A stretch of DNA of 64,000 nucleotides from Bacillota bacterium (GTDB lineage: Bacteria; Bacillota; Clostridia; Acetivibrionales; DTU013). The stretch covers positions 186,001 to 250,000 of the forward strand of contig JAEZMD010000018.1 in NCBI GenBank assembly GCA_023435745.1, in the 5' to 3' direction. Under the pieces are notes generated by a model. That model had not been told where the DNA came from. It was given only the letters and a program-made list of their open reading frames with translations, and made no database searches. A program made the position numbers and the translations under genes. Shown here one piece after another: positions 1-8,091 of the stretch; position 1 is the stretch's first letter; every line of letters starts with the position of its first letter.

Positions 1-842
1 ATGCTCCACCGCTTGTCCAACAGTGCGCCAAGGCAGAACAGCGTCACTTCTTCAGGCCTGGAGAATAGCGTCAGATAGGCCTGTTCCACATAGTAATTCA
101 GATTCCCTCTGCATTCGAAGGTATCAAACCAGCCGCCTCCATTTTTACCCGGTTTTACATTTTCAAAATACCTCATGATAAAATAGCTCAGATATTTTGG
201 CAGATGCTGCTGTGTGTACAGGGGGTCCCTGGTTTCGGTCCCGGTGTAGATCATATCAAATATTTGCGGCTCATCCTTCAGATTGTAGCCGTTTTCCTGA
301 AAGCATTCATACCAGTTTGGGAATTTGACAATCATGTTCACATTCGGGTTGACCTTTTTTGCAGGCCCGACGATCAACTCCTCCGAGACCTCCTTCATAA
401 GCCGGAGTCTGAAATCCTGCCAGCTCTTATCTCCTTTGGCTTCGATGCATGAATCGCATTTACAGTTGGTGAAATAAAAATCGTCCAGAATAATTTCATT
501 AAAAATGGAAGCCGTCATTTCGACAACAGATTTCAGTCTGTCCCGATGCTCCTTATTCGTATAGCAAAGAGAGACAAAGCCGTAGGCTTCCTGAGGCCTG
601 CTGTCTGTGGTTGTAATACCGCCGGAAGCTTTGATTCCTTTTTTCTCGAAGAATTCTTTGATCCCCAGTATTCTGTCACGCTCAATAAACTCACCGCTGC
701 GGTATGTTTCCAGATAGACCTTGTCTACATGGACATTTTTCTCAATAAAGCTGAAATGCTTCTCGAATTCCTGCAGATCGGCTATCATGAGCAGATTTCC
801 GACCGGTGCGTAGATCGCTGTTTTAAAATTCCTGTATGCCAT
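1..842 (-). CDS. Hypothetical TIM-barrel/glycosidase-like protein, 3' truncated by window edge
   Basis: An uninterrupted reading frame runs leftwards from an ATG at 842 and leaves the window, giving 280 codons. The start is supported by a GGAGGGG ribosome binding site five bases upstream. I do not recognise the family with certainty. The translation alternates hydrophobic strands with acidic, aromatic segments (ILDDFYFTNCKCDSC; IYTGTETRDP), which resembles (beta/alpha)8 glycoside-hydrolase-like proteins of Firmicutes, and the Asp-Asp pair and the Cys cluster are the most distinctive residues. No signal peptide is visible, so it is probably cytoplasmic. It is divergent from the GntR regulator and uronate genes, so it may belong to the same regulon, but that is inference. 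Confidence 0.75.
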   Translation of the reverse strand, partial: MAYRNFKTAIYAPVGNLLMIADLQEFEKHFSFIEKNVHVDKVYLETYRSGEFIERDRILGIKEFFEKKGIKASGGITTTDSRPQEAYGFVSLCYTNKEHRDRLKSVVEMTASIFNEIILDDFYFTNCKCDSCIEAKGDKSWQDFRLRLMKEVSEELIVGPAKKVNPNVNMIVKFPNWYECFQENGYNLKDEPQIFDMIYTGTETRDPLYTQQHLPKYLSYFIMRYFENVKPGKNGGGWFDTFECRGNLNYYVEQAYLTLFSRPEEVTLFCLGALLDKRWS

Positions 843-1021
843 GGGCCCCTCCATCTAGTGATAATCGTCTATAATACTATTTTATCGGATGGAATGAATA
901 CATGCACGTCATTTATTGCCCATCATGCCTCAAATATTGGCTTTTCTGCTGACATTTACAATGTAAGGCTGCAGTTGTTCATGTTGACAGGTGAAAGATG
1001 ACATGATATTCTACATGTATA

Positions 1022-1033
1022 CTTGTACACAAG
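1022..1033. promoter_or_regulatory. Candidate GntR/FadR-type operator (CTTGTACACAAG)
   Basis: A 12-bp inverted repeat, CTTGT-AC-ACAAG, lies in the divergent intergenic region between the leftward unknown gene and the GntR regulator. FCD-type regulators bind short palindromes of the form TnGT/ACnA, which this matches. A role in autoregulation and in control of both divergent genes is inference; no -10/-35 pair could be placed with confidence. Confidence 0.35.
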
Positions 1034-1106
1034 CTAGAAATTATAATTGACAAGAATATTCTACATAATGGTTGATAGGAGTATGAATGAAGCGAAAGGA
1101 GAATTT

Positions 1107-1859
1107 ATGCAGGAAGAATTTGGTTTTAAAAAATACTTATCAAATAATGATATCTATCATATTTTAAGGGGCGAGATTCTTAATCTGCAGATTAAACCGG
1201 GTCAGCTTCTATCCGAAAACACGGTAGCCAGGAGATTCAATGTTTCACGCACTCCCATCCGTTCTGTCTTTGAGCATCTGATCAAGGATGATCTGCTGGA
1301 GGTCAACCCGCGTAAAGGAACCTTTGTCACCCTGCTGGATCTGGATGCCATTGATCAGGTCGTCTTTTTGCGTACCAAAGTAGAAATCGGAGTGATGACA
1401 ACTCTGGCAAAATATCCCGATCAAGCCCTGTTTGAAAAACTCCGTGACAATTTGGAACAGCAGAAGCGGAAATTGGCGTCAGGTATGACTCCTGAGTCCT
1501 TCTATGAGATAGACAGCCAGTTTCATGAATTGTGCATGGGCGCTTTAAACAGACAAAAGCTGTGGCAGATCATACAAAGGCTTAGTGTGCATTATACACG
1601 CTACAGGATGCTGGATTATGTTTCGACACAACGGTTTGAAACCCTGTATAAAGAACACTGCACATTATTTGATATTATCGTGAACGGGCAGGTCAATAAG
1701 ATCGAAAAATATGTAACAGAACATTTCTGTAGTGGAATTGTCAGCATAGGCGACAGATTAACTACCGAATTCAAGGATTATTTTGATGAGAGCCGCAAAT
1801 CCATTTCCGACATTTTGGATGACATACGTTTTGTGATACATTTGGCGAATGAAATATAA
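1107..1859 (+). CDS. GntR-family (FadR/FCD subfamily) transcriptional regulator
   Basis: This 250-residue protein has an N-terminal winged helix (about residues 10-80, including LSENTVARRFNVSRTPIRS) followed by an all-helical FCD ligand domain (about 85-225). That domain contains the metal/ligand-site pattern DSQFHELCMG and a later H near RYRMLDY. The ATG at 1107 is chosen because AAAGGAGA sits directly upstream; an in-frame TTG at 1047 would add 20 unconserved residues. It lies 19 bp before kduI, in the same direction. FCD regulators in such positions (UxuR/ExuR/KdgR-like) sense uronates or their keto-deoxy products, so it is probably the local regulator of uronate catabolism. Confidence 0.85.
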   Translation: MQEEFGFKKYLSNNDIYHILRGEILNLQIKPGQLLSENTVARRFNVSRTPIRSVFEHLIKDDLLEVNPRKGTFVTLLDLDAIDQVVFLRTKVEIGVMTTLAKYPDQALFEKLRDNLEQQKRKLASGMTPESFYEIDSQFHELCMGALNRQKLWQIIQRLSVHYTRYRMLDYVSTQRFETLYKEHCTLFDIIVNGQVNKIEKYVTEHFCSGIVSIGDRLTTEFKDYFDESRKSISDILDDIRFVIHLANEI

Positions 1860-1878
1860 CGAAGGAGGCTGGCAAACG

Positions 1879-2721
1879 ATGGATATACGTTATTCAACAA
1901 ATCCAGGGGATTTTAAGCATTATACCACAGAGGAGATCCGTAATGAATTTCTTATTGCCCCCCTTTTCACTGCGAATCAAATGACTGCCGTTTATTCGCA
2001 TGTCGACAGAATGGTGACACTGGGCTGTATGCCGACAACTGAAGAAGTGACGATCGACAAGGGCATTGATTGCAGGTCAAATTTTGGCACAAGGTTTTTC
2101 CTGGAGCGCCGGGAAGTTGGTATTTTCAACATAGGCGCAGGCGGCTCAATCGTTGTCGACGGAACCATTTATAGCATGGGACATGAGGATTGTCTGTACA
2201 TAAGCATGGGTACCGAAAGGGTAACCTTTAAAAGTAATGACGCGGCAAATCCTGCGAAATTTTACATGGTTTCCGCCCCTGCTCACAAGCCCTGCAAAAC
2301 GACATTCATTCCAATTAAAAACGCCGCAAAGCGGAAGCTTGGAGCATTGGAAACTTCAAACGCCCGGACAATCAACCAATTCATACATCCAGACGTATTG
2401 GAAACGTGCCAGCTGTCAATGGGACTGACCTGCCTTGAACCGGGGAGCGTATGGAATACCATGCCTGCACATACACATGAGCGCCGTATGGAGGTATACA
2501 TGTACTTTAGCGTACCAAAGGATTGTGTCGTCTTCCACCTGATCGGGCAGGCAAATGAGACGCGTCACATCGTTATGCAGAACGAGCAGGCTGTCATCGG
2601 ACCATCGTGGAGCATCCATTCCGGCTGCGGAACCGGCAGCTACAAGTTTATATGGGCCATGGGCGGTGAAAATAAGGCGTTTGACGATATGGACAACATT
2701 GCTGTTACAGATCTTCGATAA
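1879..2721 (+). CDS. kduI: 5-dehydro-4-deoxy-D-glucuronate isomerase (KduI)
   Basis: KduI converts 5-keto-4-deoxyuronate, the product of unsaturated-uronate opening, into 2,5-diketo-3-deoxygluconate in the cytoplasm. The 280-residue length equals that of the family. The zinc-binding cupin motif is intact: H198-x-H200-x4-E205 and the later H247 in the SIHSGCGT segment correspond to H196, H198, E203 and H245 of the E. coli enzyme. The start at 1879 follows GAAGGAGG; an ATG 30 bp upstream lies inside the preceding gene and is less likely. It is followed by kduD, the next enzyme in the pathway, in the same orientation. Confidence 0.96.
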   Translation: MDIRYSTNPGDFKHYTTEEIRNEFLIAPLFTANQMTAVYSHVDRMVTLGCMPTTEEVTIDKGIDCRSNFGTRFFLERREVGIFNIGAGGSIVVDGTIYSMGHEDCLYISMGTERVTFKSNDAANPAKFYMVSAPAHKPCKTTFIPIKNAAKRKLGALETSNARTINQFIHPDVLETCQLSMGLTCLEPGSVWNTMPAHTHERRMEVYMYFSVPKDCVVFHLIGQANETRHIVMQNEQAVIGPSWSIHSGCGTGSYKFIWAMGGENKAFDDMDNIAVTDLR

Positions 2722-2816
2722 AAGGCGGAGATGTTTAATTCAACAAATGAAAGACAGTAAGATTGATAAATTGGTGACGCTAAAGAATTACAAATTGTTT
2801 TTTAGGAGGATTGGCT

Positions 2817-3602
2817 ATGAGTATTCAAAACAGGTTTTCTCTTCAGGGCAAGACCGCTTTAGTAACAGGAGCATCCTATGGCATTGGTTATGCTATCGCA
2901 AAAGGCTTCGCGCTGTCAGGAGCCAGGATCGTTTTTAATGATATCAATCAGGAGCTTGTAGATAAAGGTCTTGCTTGCTACAAAGAGGATGGAATAGATG
3001 CCAAAGGCTTTGTCTGTGATGTGACGGATGAGGATCAGGTCAATGAGATGGTCGGAAAAATAGAAGCAGATGCAGGTGCTGTTGATATTCTTGTCAACAA
3101 TGCCGGGATCATTATGCGCACCCCCATGACAGAGATGTCCGCAAAGGATTTTCGCAAGGTCATTGACATAGATTTGAATGGTCCCTTCATTGTATCAAAA
3201 GCGGTGATTCCTTCAATGATCAAAAAAGGACGCGGCAAAATCATAAATATTTGCTCCATGATGAGTGAGCTGGGCAGAGAGACCGTCTCAGCATATGCCG
3301 CAGCAAAGGGCGGCTTGAAGATGCTTACCAGGAATATAGCCTCTGAATACGGACAATACAATATTCAGTGCAACGGCCTTGGACCCGGCTATATTGAAAC
3401 CCCGCAAACCGCGCCCCTTCGTGTGGAAGGCCACCCTTTCAACAGCTTTATAATCTCCAAAACGCCTGCTGCCCGCTGGGGTACAACGGAAGACCTGGTT
3501 GGCCCCGCAGTATTTCTGGCATCCGAGGCTTCGGATTTTGTGAATGGCCACATTTTATATGTTGATGGGGGAATTTTGGCATACATCGGAAAACAGCCGT
3601 AG
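2817..3602 (+). CDS. kduD: 2-dehydro-3-deoxy-D-gluconate 5-dehydrogenase (KduD), SDR family
   Basis: This 261-residue short-chain dehydrogenase reduces 2,5-diketo-3-deoxygluconate to 2-keto-3-deoxygluconate (KDG) with NAD(P)H. Visible motifs are the cofactor-binding TGASYGIG near residue 18, the NNAG structural motif, the catalytic Ser in ICSMMSE and the catalytic YxxxK in SAYAAAKGG, and the C-terminal NGHILYVDGG. The ATG at 2817 is preceded by AGGAGGA; an in-frame TTG two codons earlier abuts the ribosome binding site. The gap to kduI is about 95 bp and the two are probably co-transcribed. A gluconate 5-dehydrogenase activity cannot be excluded by sequence, but the neighbourhood favours KduD. 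Confidence 0.93.
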   Translation: MSIQNRFSLQGKTALVTGASYGIGYAIAKGFALSGARIVFNDINQELVDKGLACYKEDGIDAKGFVCDVTDEDQVNEMVGKIEADAGAVDILVNNAGIIMRTPMTEMSAKDFRKVIDIDLNGPFIVSKAVIPSMIKKGRGKIINICSMMSELGRETVSAYAAAKGGLKMLTRNIASEYGQYNIQCNGLGPGYIETPQTAPLRVEGHPFNSFIISKTPAARWGTTEDLVGPAVFLASEASDFVNGHILYVDGGILAYIGKQP

Positions 3603-3608
3603 AAGGTA

Positions 3609-4397
3609 TTATTTTCTGTATCCCATTTTCAGTGAGATATCATGGGCTGTCTGCATGACCATAGCTTGATATTTTTGTTCCACCAGTTCAACGGTGACCG
3701 AGGTCGATATGCCTGACAGACTGATCGAACCGGCAATCCTGCCCCGACTGTCAAAAACAGGTGCTGCGACGCACCTGACGCCAGGTTCGTTTTCGATATT
3801 GTCGATCGCAAAGCCATGGAATCTAACATGGTTTATTTCTTCGATCAGAGCCTCTGGTTTTGTGATTGTTGATTCAGTGCGCGCAGGCATACCGGATATG
3901 CTGATAAGCTTTCTGATATAATCGTCAGTGAACCCTGAAACCAGAGCTTTGCCGTTCGCGGTAGAGTGGATGCAGTTTCTTGAGCCGATCCCCGCGGCAA
4001 GCTTTATGTTGCCCTTGCTTTCGATTTTATCAATATACATTACGTCGGCGCGATCCTCATCAAGGATCGCCAGGTATATCGTTTCGGATGTTTCGTTTCC
4101 CAATTCCACCAAATAGGGATGGGCAGTGCTTTTGAGCCCTATACTGCTGCTTGCTGTATTACCAAGCGCGATCAATTCAAGACCAAGTCTGAAGCGTCCA
4201 TTGTCATCCTCTTGCACGTATTGCCAGGATAACAGGTTGTAAAGGATCCGGTAGACCGTACTGACCGGCATGCCGGATGCTTTGGACAGATTGGTCAGGG
4301 AAATTCCTTCATCCCCGGATTTTCCTATCAACTCCACAAGAGAAAAAGCCCTGCTGATAGACTGGATATAAAACTTGTCTGACGGATCGATTCTCAT
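3609..4397 (-). CDS. IclR-family regulator, KdgR-like
   Basis: This 262-residue protein has the IclR layout. An N-terminal winged helix (about 1-75, with ISLTNLSKASGMPVSTVYR) is followed by an effector domain (about 90-255) carrying DRADVMYIDKI, the HSTANGKAL segment and AIDNIENEPGVRCVAAPVF. I place the start at 4397, behind AGGTG, although the frame stays open upstream to 4472. It is convergent with kduD (stops 6 bp apart) and is transcribed after kdgK on the same strand, so KDG is the likely effector. The upstream DNA is a 20-bp tandem repeat array that separates it from kdgK and may hold its operators. Confidence 0.88.
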   Translation of the reverse strand: MRIDPSDKFYIQSISRAFSLVELIGKSGDEGISLTNLSKASGMPVSTVYRILYNLLSWQYVQEDDNGRFRLGLELIALGNTASSSIGLKSTAHPYLVELGNETSETIYLAILDEDRADVMYIDKIESKGNIKLAAGIGSRNCIHSTANGKALVSGFTDDYIRKLISISGMPARTESTITKPEALIEEINHVRFHGFAIDNIENEPGVRCVAAPVFDSRGRIAGSISLSGISTSVTVELVEQKYQAMVMQTAHDISLKMGYRK

Positions 4398-4455
4398 ATA
4401 TACACCTACCCACCCATTCGTAGCTATTTGCACCTGCTTATGCCATGTACTCAGT

Positions 4456-4575
4456 CTAATCGATTGCTCCATAAACTAATCGATCACTCCATAAACTAAT
4501 CGATTTCTCCATAAACTAATCGATTGCTCCATAGCCTGATCGATCATTCCACAGACTAATCGATTACTCCATAGC
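4456..4575. repeat. Array of six 20-bp tandem repeats with ATCGAT cores
   Basis: Six consecutive units start at 4456, 4476, 4496, 4516, 4536 and 4556, each close to CTAATCGATTGCTCCATAAA. The core AATCGATT (or GATCGATC) is self-complementary and recurs every 20 bp, about two helical turns. The array lies between the kdgK 3' end and the start of the IclR regulator. Read on the minus strand every unit contains ATGGAG, so spurious short starts occur upstream of the regulator. It could be an array of binding sites or simply slippage-generated DNA. Confidence 0.9.
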
Positions 4576-4596
4576 CTTTGCGTCCATTCTGCCTGA

Positions 4597-5619
4597 TTAT
4601 CTCTGGACTCTCCCGGAGCTGTCTCCTCCCATGAGCGCCTCTGCTTCTTCTATGGATATATGGTTTGCGTCGCCCTCGATGGTATGTTTCAGGCAGGATG
4701 CCGCCACGGCGAACTCAAGCGACTTCTGAGGGCTAAACCCTGAGGACAGGCCGTATATAAGTCCTGCGCCGAAGGAATCCCCTCCGCCCACACGGTCAAT
4801 GATATGAATAGGATATTTCTTCGATTTATAGAAATTTGTACCGTCATACAATATAGCTGACCAGTTATTGTCCGATGCACTGATACTTTCTCTGAGAGTA
4901 ATTGCCGCATACTTCAGACCAAACCTGGTAATAAGCTCCGCAGCGACTTTTCTATAACCCTCATCGCTTAATGTTCCGTTTATCGTGTCGGAACCGTCTG
5001 CTTTTATTCCAAAGACCTTCTCCGCATCCTCTTCATTTGCAATGACAAGATCACAGTGCCTGACCAGTTCAGCCATTACTTTTCCCGCTTTTTCAGTCGA
5101 CCAGAGCTTCTTCCTGTAATTCAAATCAACACTGACTGTCGCGCCTGCTTTTTTGGCCGCAAGAACTGCGTCCATAGTGATTTGGGCCGGAATATCGCCG
5201 AGTGCGGGAGTGATGCCTGTGAAATGGAACCACTGTGCGCCTTTCATGATCTCATCCCAGTTGAAGTCCTCACGTCCGGCTTCGGCTATGGAAGAATGCG
5301 CTCTATCATAGATAACCTTTGAAGGACGCTGGGCCGCTCCTTTTTCACAGAAATAAATACCGACTCTGTCTCCGCCGCGCACAATGTGATTTGTATTTAC
5401 GCCGAACCGCCTCAATTCATTCACCGCTGCCTGTCCTATTTCATGCTTGGGCAGTTTAGTCACAAAATACGCATCTTTGCCGTAATTGCTCAAAGATATG
5501 GCGACATTTGCCTCTCCTCCGCCATATACCGCTCCGAACTGCTGTGCCTGCACAAATCTTTCATAGCCAATCGGTGCAAGCCGCAGCATGATTTCTCCAA
5601 AAGAAATAAACTTCCCCAT
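4597..5619 (-). CDS. kdgK: 2-keto-3-deoxygluconate kinase (PfkB family), copy 1
   Basis: This 340-residue ribokinase/PfkB-family kinase phosphorylates KDG to KDPG with ATP. The family start MGKFISFGEIMLRL, the substrate segment YGGGEANVAISLSNYGK, and the C-terminal anion hole and catalytic Asp in DRVGGGDSFGAGL are all present. The start at 5619 is chosen because it begins at the conserved strand; upstream in-frame ATGs at 5631 and 5661 overlap or precede the ribosome binding site. It completes the kduI-kduD route to KDPG. A clear paralogue lies at 58976-60001 and shares the C-terminal SGRVQR, so the chromosome has at least two KDG kinases under different regulators. No KDPG aldolase lies next to this copy. 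Confidence 0.94.
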   Translation of the reverse strand: MGKFISFGEIMLRLAPIGYERFVQAQQFGAVYGGGEANVAISLSNYGKDAYFVTKLPKHEIGQAAVNELRRFGVNTNHIVRGGDRVGIYFCEKGAAQRPSKVIYDRAHSSIAEAGREDFNWDEIMKGAQWFHFTGITPALGDIPAQITMDAVLAAKKAGATVSVDLNYRKKLWSTEKAGKVMAELVRHCDLVIANEEDAEKVFGIKADGSDTINGTLSDEGYRKVAAELITRFGLKYAAITLRESISASDNNWSAILYDGTNFYKSKKYPIHIIDRVGGGDSFGAGLIYGLSSGFSPQKSLEFAVAASCLKHTIEGDANHISIEEAEALMGGDSSGRVQR

Positions 5620-5772
5620 TAGTTCACTCATCCTTTCCGTATTTTGGTATTTTATTTTCATATTATGAAAAAGACTTTCACATTATGATAATTTCGACAT
5701 GAAGGCATAGAAATCCTTCTGATTTGAAAAATTTCTCACACTCCATATAATGGTCAGACCTCAAATGATGAG

Positions 5773-6774
5773 TCACACCCCAAATATTGTCTTTTTATAT
5801 GCTGACGGTGAGCAGCCTTTTGTCTGCTTGAATACCCGATTGAAAGTCTTGATGCTTCCGAAGCCTGACTTAAAGACCACCTCCGTGATCGTATCGTCAG
5901 TATCCTTCAATAATTGAGCCGCCTTTTCCACCCGGTAATTGTTCATATATTTTCCAAAGGTCATACCGGTCGCTTCTTTAAAAAAACGGGTGAAGTAGTA
6001 TTCGCTGAAGTTTGCTACTGAGGAGATCTCCTCCAGTGATATGTCTGAGTGATAATTCTCTTCTACATAATTAAATACGTTTTCCAGACGGCCAAGGCGG
6101 TTCAGGTGTCTGTTGCGCTCCTGGGGGGAGTATACCTGCATCGGTACGCAGCGCGCCAGAATGACGAGTATATCAAACAGCCGGGCTTGCATCGCGACCC
6201 TGTATGCGTCATTCCTTGTATGATTTTCTTCAATGATTGCCAGGATCTGTTCCTCCAGAAGCCCATGGACGGATCGGCCGGCGTTCGGATCGGTGTTCGG
6301 ATTGGCAGTCGGACCGGCGGTCCATTCGGCGTTCGTACCGGCAGTCCGGTCGGCGCTCAGACCGGCAGTCAAGTCAGCGTTCGTACCGGCAGTCAAGTCA
6401 GCGTTCGTACCGGCAGTCCGGTCGACGTTCGGATCATCATTCTCCCGATCTGTCAGGATAACCCTTGAAAAGCGTTTATTTTTTGCCGCGGGAAAGGCGG
6501 ATTCAAAAAAGGCCCTGTCAAAATGAAGGATCAGTCTGTTCACCCGCTTTGGCTCAGGGACAAAATAATGAACATCGCCGCCTGTAATCAGCAGGATATC
6601 TTTTGGACCCATAGTATATATCTCACTATTGACACCAACGCGAAGACTACCGTCCAGTACATACACCACCTCGACAACTTCGTGCCAGTGTGCCGGGAAT
6701 TCTGTCACATCAGTGAAGAAGACATTCAAAGGAAAATCTGCGCTGAGCATGGTTTTTTGGTGCTGCGCCTTCAC
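5773..6774 (-). CDS. AraC-family regulator with cupin sensor and expanded repeat linker
   Basis: This 333-residue protein has an N-terminal cupin sensor (about 10-95, with PAHWHEVVEVVYVLDG) and a C-terminal pair of AraC helix-turn-helix motifs (about 230-330, with SLEEISSVANFSEYYFTRFF and EVVFKSGFGSIKTFNRVFK). A GTG start at 6774 follows GGGAGGG. Between the domains lies an unusual insertion (about 112-165) of degenerate octapeptides of the type TAGTNADL, encoded by 24-bp DNA repeats at 6275-6435. Such linkers are not typical of the family and are likely to be strain-variable. It is probably an activator of nearby uronate genes, with kdgK immediately downstream on the same strand. Confidence 0.9.
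   Translation of the reverse strand: MKAQHQKTMLSADFPLNVFFTDVTEFPAHWHEVVEVVYVLDGSLRVGVNSEIYTMGPKDILLITGGDVHYFVPEPKRVNRLILHFDRAFFESAFPAAKNKRFSRVILTDRENDDPNVDRTAGTNADLTAGTNADLTAGLSADRTAGTNAEWTAGPTANPNTDPNAGRSVHGLLEEQILAIIEENHTRNDAYRVAMQARLFDILVILARCVPMQVYSPQERNRHLNRLGRLENVFNYVEENYHSDISLEEISSVANFSEYYFTRFFKEATGMTFGKYMNNYRVEKAAQLLKDTDDTITEVVFKSGFGSIKTFNRVFKQTKGCSPSAYKKTIFGV
6275..6435. repeat. Intragenic 24-bp minisatellite in AraC regulator linker
   Basis: The motif ACCGGCAGT or ACCGGCGGT recurs at 6313, 6337, 6361, 6385 and 6409, exactly 24 bp apart, with more degenerate copies upstream. The two central units are nearly identical. Because 24 is a multiple of three, changes in copy number would add or remove eight-residue blocks without a frameshift. 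Confidence 0.92.
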
Positions 6775-6890
6775 AATATCCCTCCCAGATAAAATGCTAT
6801 TTCTATTTTACAGCATGTAAGGATAAAATACCATGAGATAACTGTTTTCCCAATTTCCACAGCAACCGGTGTGGAGAGCGAAAACAGAGG

Positions 6891-7016
6891 GCACTACTCA
6901 TTTTTTTAACTTTAGGACTAAATTTTTAAGAATATCCCCCAAAATATGGAGAATCATCTATAAAATGGGCCATATAGAGAATAGTTCTGCTCTAAAGTTG
7001 AATTAATGAGTAGTGC
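6891..7016. repeat. MITE-like 126-bp inverted-repeat element
   Basis: The left end GCACTACTCATT followed by TTTTTAACTTTAG is repeated in inverse at the right end (AATGAGTAGTGC at 7005-7016 preceded by CTAAAGTTG). This gives arms of about 25 bp with few mismatches around an AT-rich core with no coding capacity. The same 13-mer GGCACTACTCATT occurs once more at 34544-34556. The form suggests a miniature inverted-repeat element, but no clear target duplication was seen. Confidence 0.5.
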
Positions 7017-7160
7017 AGTAAAAGGTTTTCGGACAGTCTGTCCATTTTAAACAGTTTGTCAGCAGGAAACATAAAGAAAAGCAGACAGATAAAACGGAAA
7101 GCCCGGTCAGGAGTTCTAATACCTTGAGTAGCGTCTATTCGCTCTTGATATCACGCCCCA

Positions 7161-7188
7161 TTGACATGAAAAGAAAATCGGCTAGAAT
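7161..7188 (+). promoter_or_regulatory. Sigma-70/A-type promoter, leaderless start
   Basis: TTGACA (7161-7166) and TAGAAT (7183-7188) are 16 bp apart. Transcription would begin about 7195-7197, essentially at the ATG at 7198, and there is no ribosome binding site upstream of that ATG. The downstream mRNA is therefore predicted to be leaderless or nearly so. Confidence 0.65.
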
Positions 7189-7197
7189 GATTACTAT

Positions 7198-8091
7198 ATG
7201 AAGAAGCTGAAAAAAGCCTATATTGAAATCACAAATGTATGCAATCTTTCCTGTGCGTTCTGTCCGGGAACATCAAGAAAGCCCGGGTTTATGGGTGCTC
7301 TGGAGTTTGAGACCGTCCTGCGGAAGCTTCAGGGGTTTACTGATCATGTGTATCTTCATGTGATGGGGGAGCCACTGTTGCATCCTGATCTGGCAAAGCT
7401 CCTTGAGCTGTGCCGTCTGTACGGATATAAGGTGAATATCACGACCAACGGTACGCTTATAAAGAATAAGTCGGAGATATTACTCGGTTCATCGGCTCTT
7501 CGCCAGGTGAACTTTTCTGTGCACAGCCATGAGGGCATTGGTAATGACACGGCAGGTAGGGAGGCTGCGGATCAATATCTTGTAAACATTTTCTCATATA
7601 CAGACGCGGCGCTTGCAAAGGGCGGAGTCTATATATCCTACAGGCTTTGGAACCTGACCTCGGAGGCGTCGGAGCAGTATAACGCTTATGTGGTGCATAA
7701 GCTGCAGCAGAAATTTGAACCGGACTTCTCAATTTCGGAAGCACTGACACACCAAAAGCGAATAACCCTTCGTGACCGTTTGTATTTAAATTGCGCGGAG
7801 GTTTTCCAATGGCCTTCCGGGTCAGCGGATAACTCCGGTGACAAAGGTTTTTGCCTCGGCCTTCGGGATCAGGCAGCCATACTTGTTGATGGAACCGTTG
7901 TGCCCTGTTGTCTGGACAGCGACGGCGGCATACCGCTTGGGAATATTTTTAACGAGGATTTTGCGGCCATCTTGGAAGGGAATCGTGCGAGGGCCCTGTA
8001 TTACGGATTTTCAGAAAGACGAACGGTAGAGGAATTATGCAGGAAATGTGGCTACCGCAATCGATTTTCACCGTCAGGGACACCCCCATGA
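7198..8091 (+). CDS. Radical SAM protein with SPASM-like C-terminal cysteines
   Basis: This 297-residue protein has the canonical radical SAM cluster motif C15-x3-C19-x2-C22 (CNLSCAFC), followed by GEPLLHP and the ITTNGT segment of the partial TIM barrel. The C-terminal third has further cysteines (NCAEVF, GFCLGL, VVPCCLDSDGG, LCRKCGYR), typical of SPASM or twitch auxiliary-cluster domains. Those enzymes modify peptides, proteins or small molecules, and the substrate here is unknown. No short precursor-peptide gene was found nearby. The start has no Shine-Dalgarno sequence and lies at the predicted transcription start. The next gene, an Ntn hydrolase, is in the same orientation 96 bp on. Confidence 0.85.
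   Translation: MKKLKKAYIEITNVCNLSCAFCPGTSRKPGFMGALEFETVLRKLQGFTDHVYLHVMGEPLLHPDLAKLLELCRLYGYKVNITTNGTLIKNKSEILLGSSALRQVNFSVHSHEGIGNDTAGREAADQYLVNIFSYTDAALAKGGVYISYRLWNLTSEASEQYNAYVVHKLQQKFEPDFSISEALTHQKRITLRDRLYLNCAEVFQWPSGSADNSGDKGFCLGLRDQAAILVDGTVVPCCLDSDGGIPLGNIFNEDFAAILEGNRARALYYGFSERRTVEELCRKCGYRNRFSPSGTPP

Larger units (their letters stand above)
6775..7197. other. Intergenic region with inverted-repeat element and promoter
   Basis: These 423 bases have no convincing gene. They contain a 126-bp inverted-repeat element (6891-7016) and the promoter of the radical SAM gene (7161-7188). Nothing else structured was recognised between 7020 and 7160. Confidence 0.6.

Noticed and set aside
546..1001. 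Plus-strand open frame over the left-edge gene
   Set aside because: It overlaps the truncated minus-strand gene, which has a good ribosome binding site and a protein-like composition. The plus-strand product is Cys/His-rich and has no ribosome binding site.
4456..4575. CRISPR array
   Set aside because: Units are 20 bp and contiguous with no unique spacers, and no cas genes are in the window.
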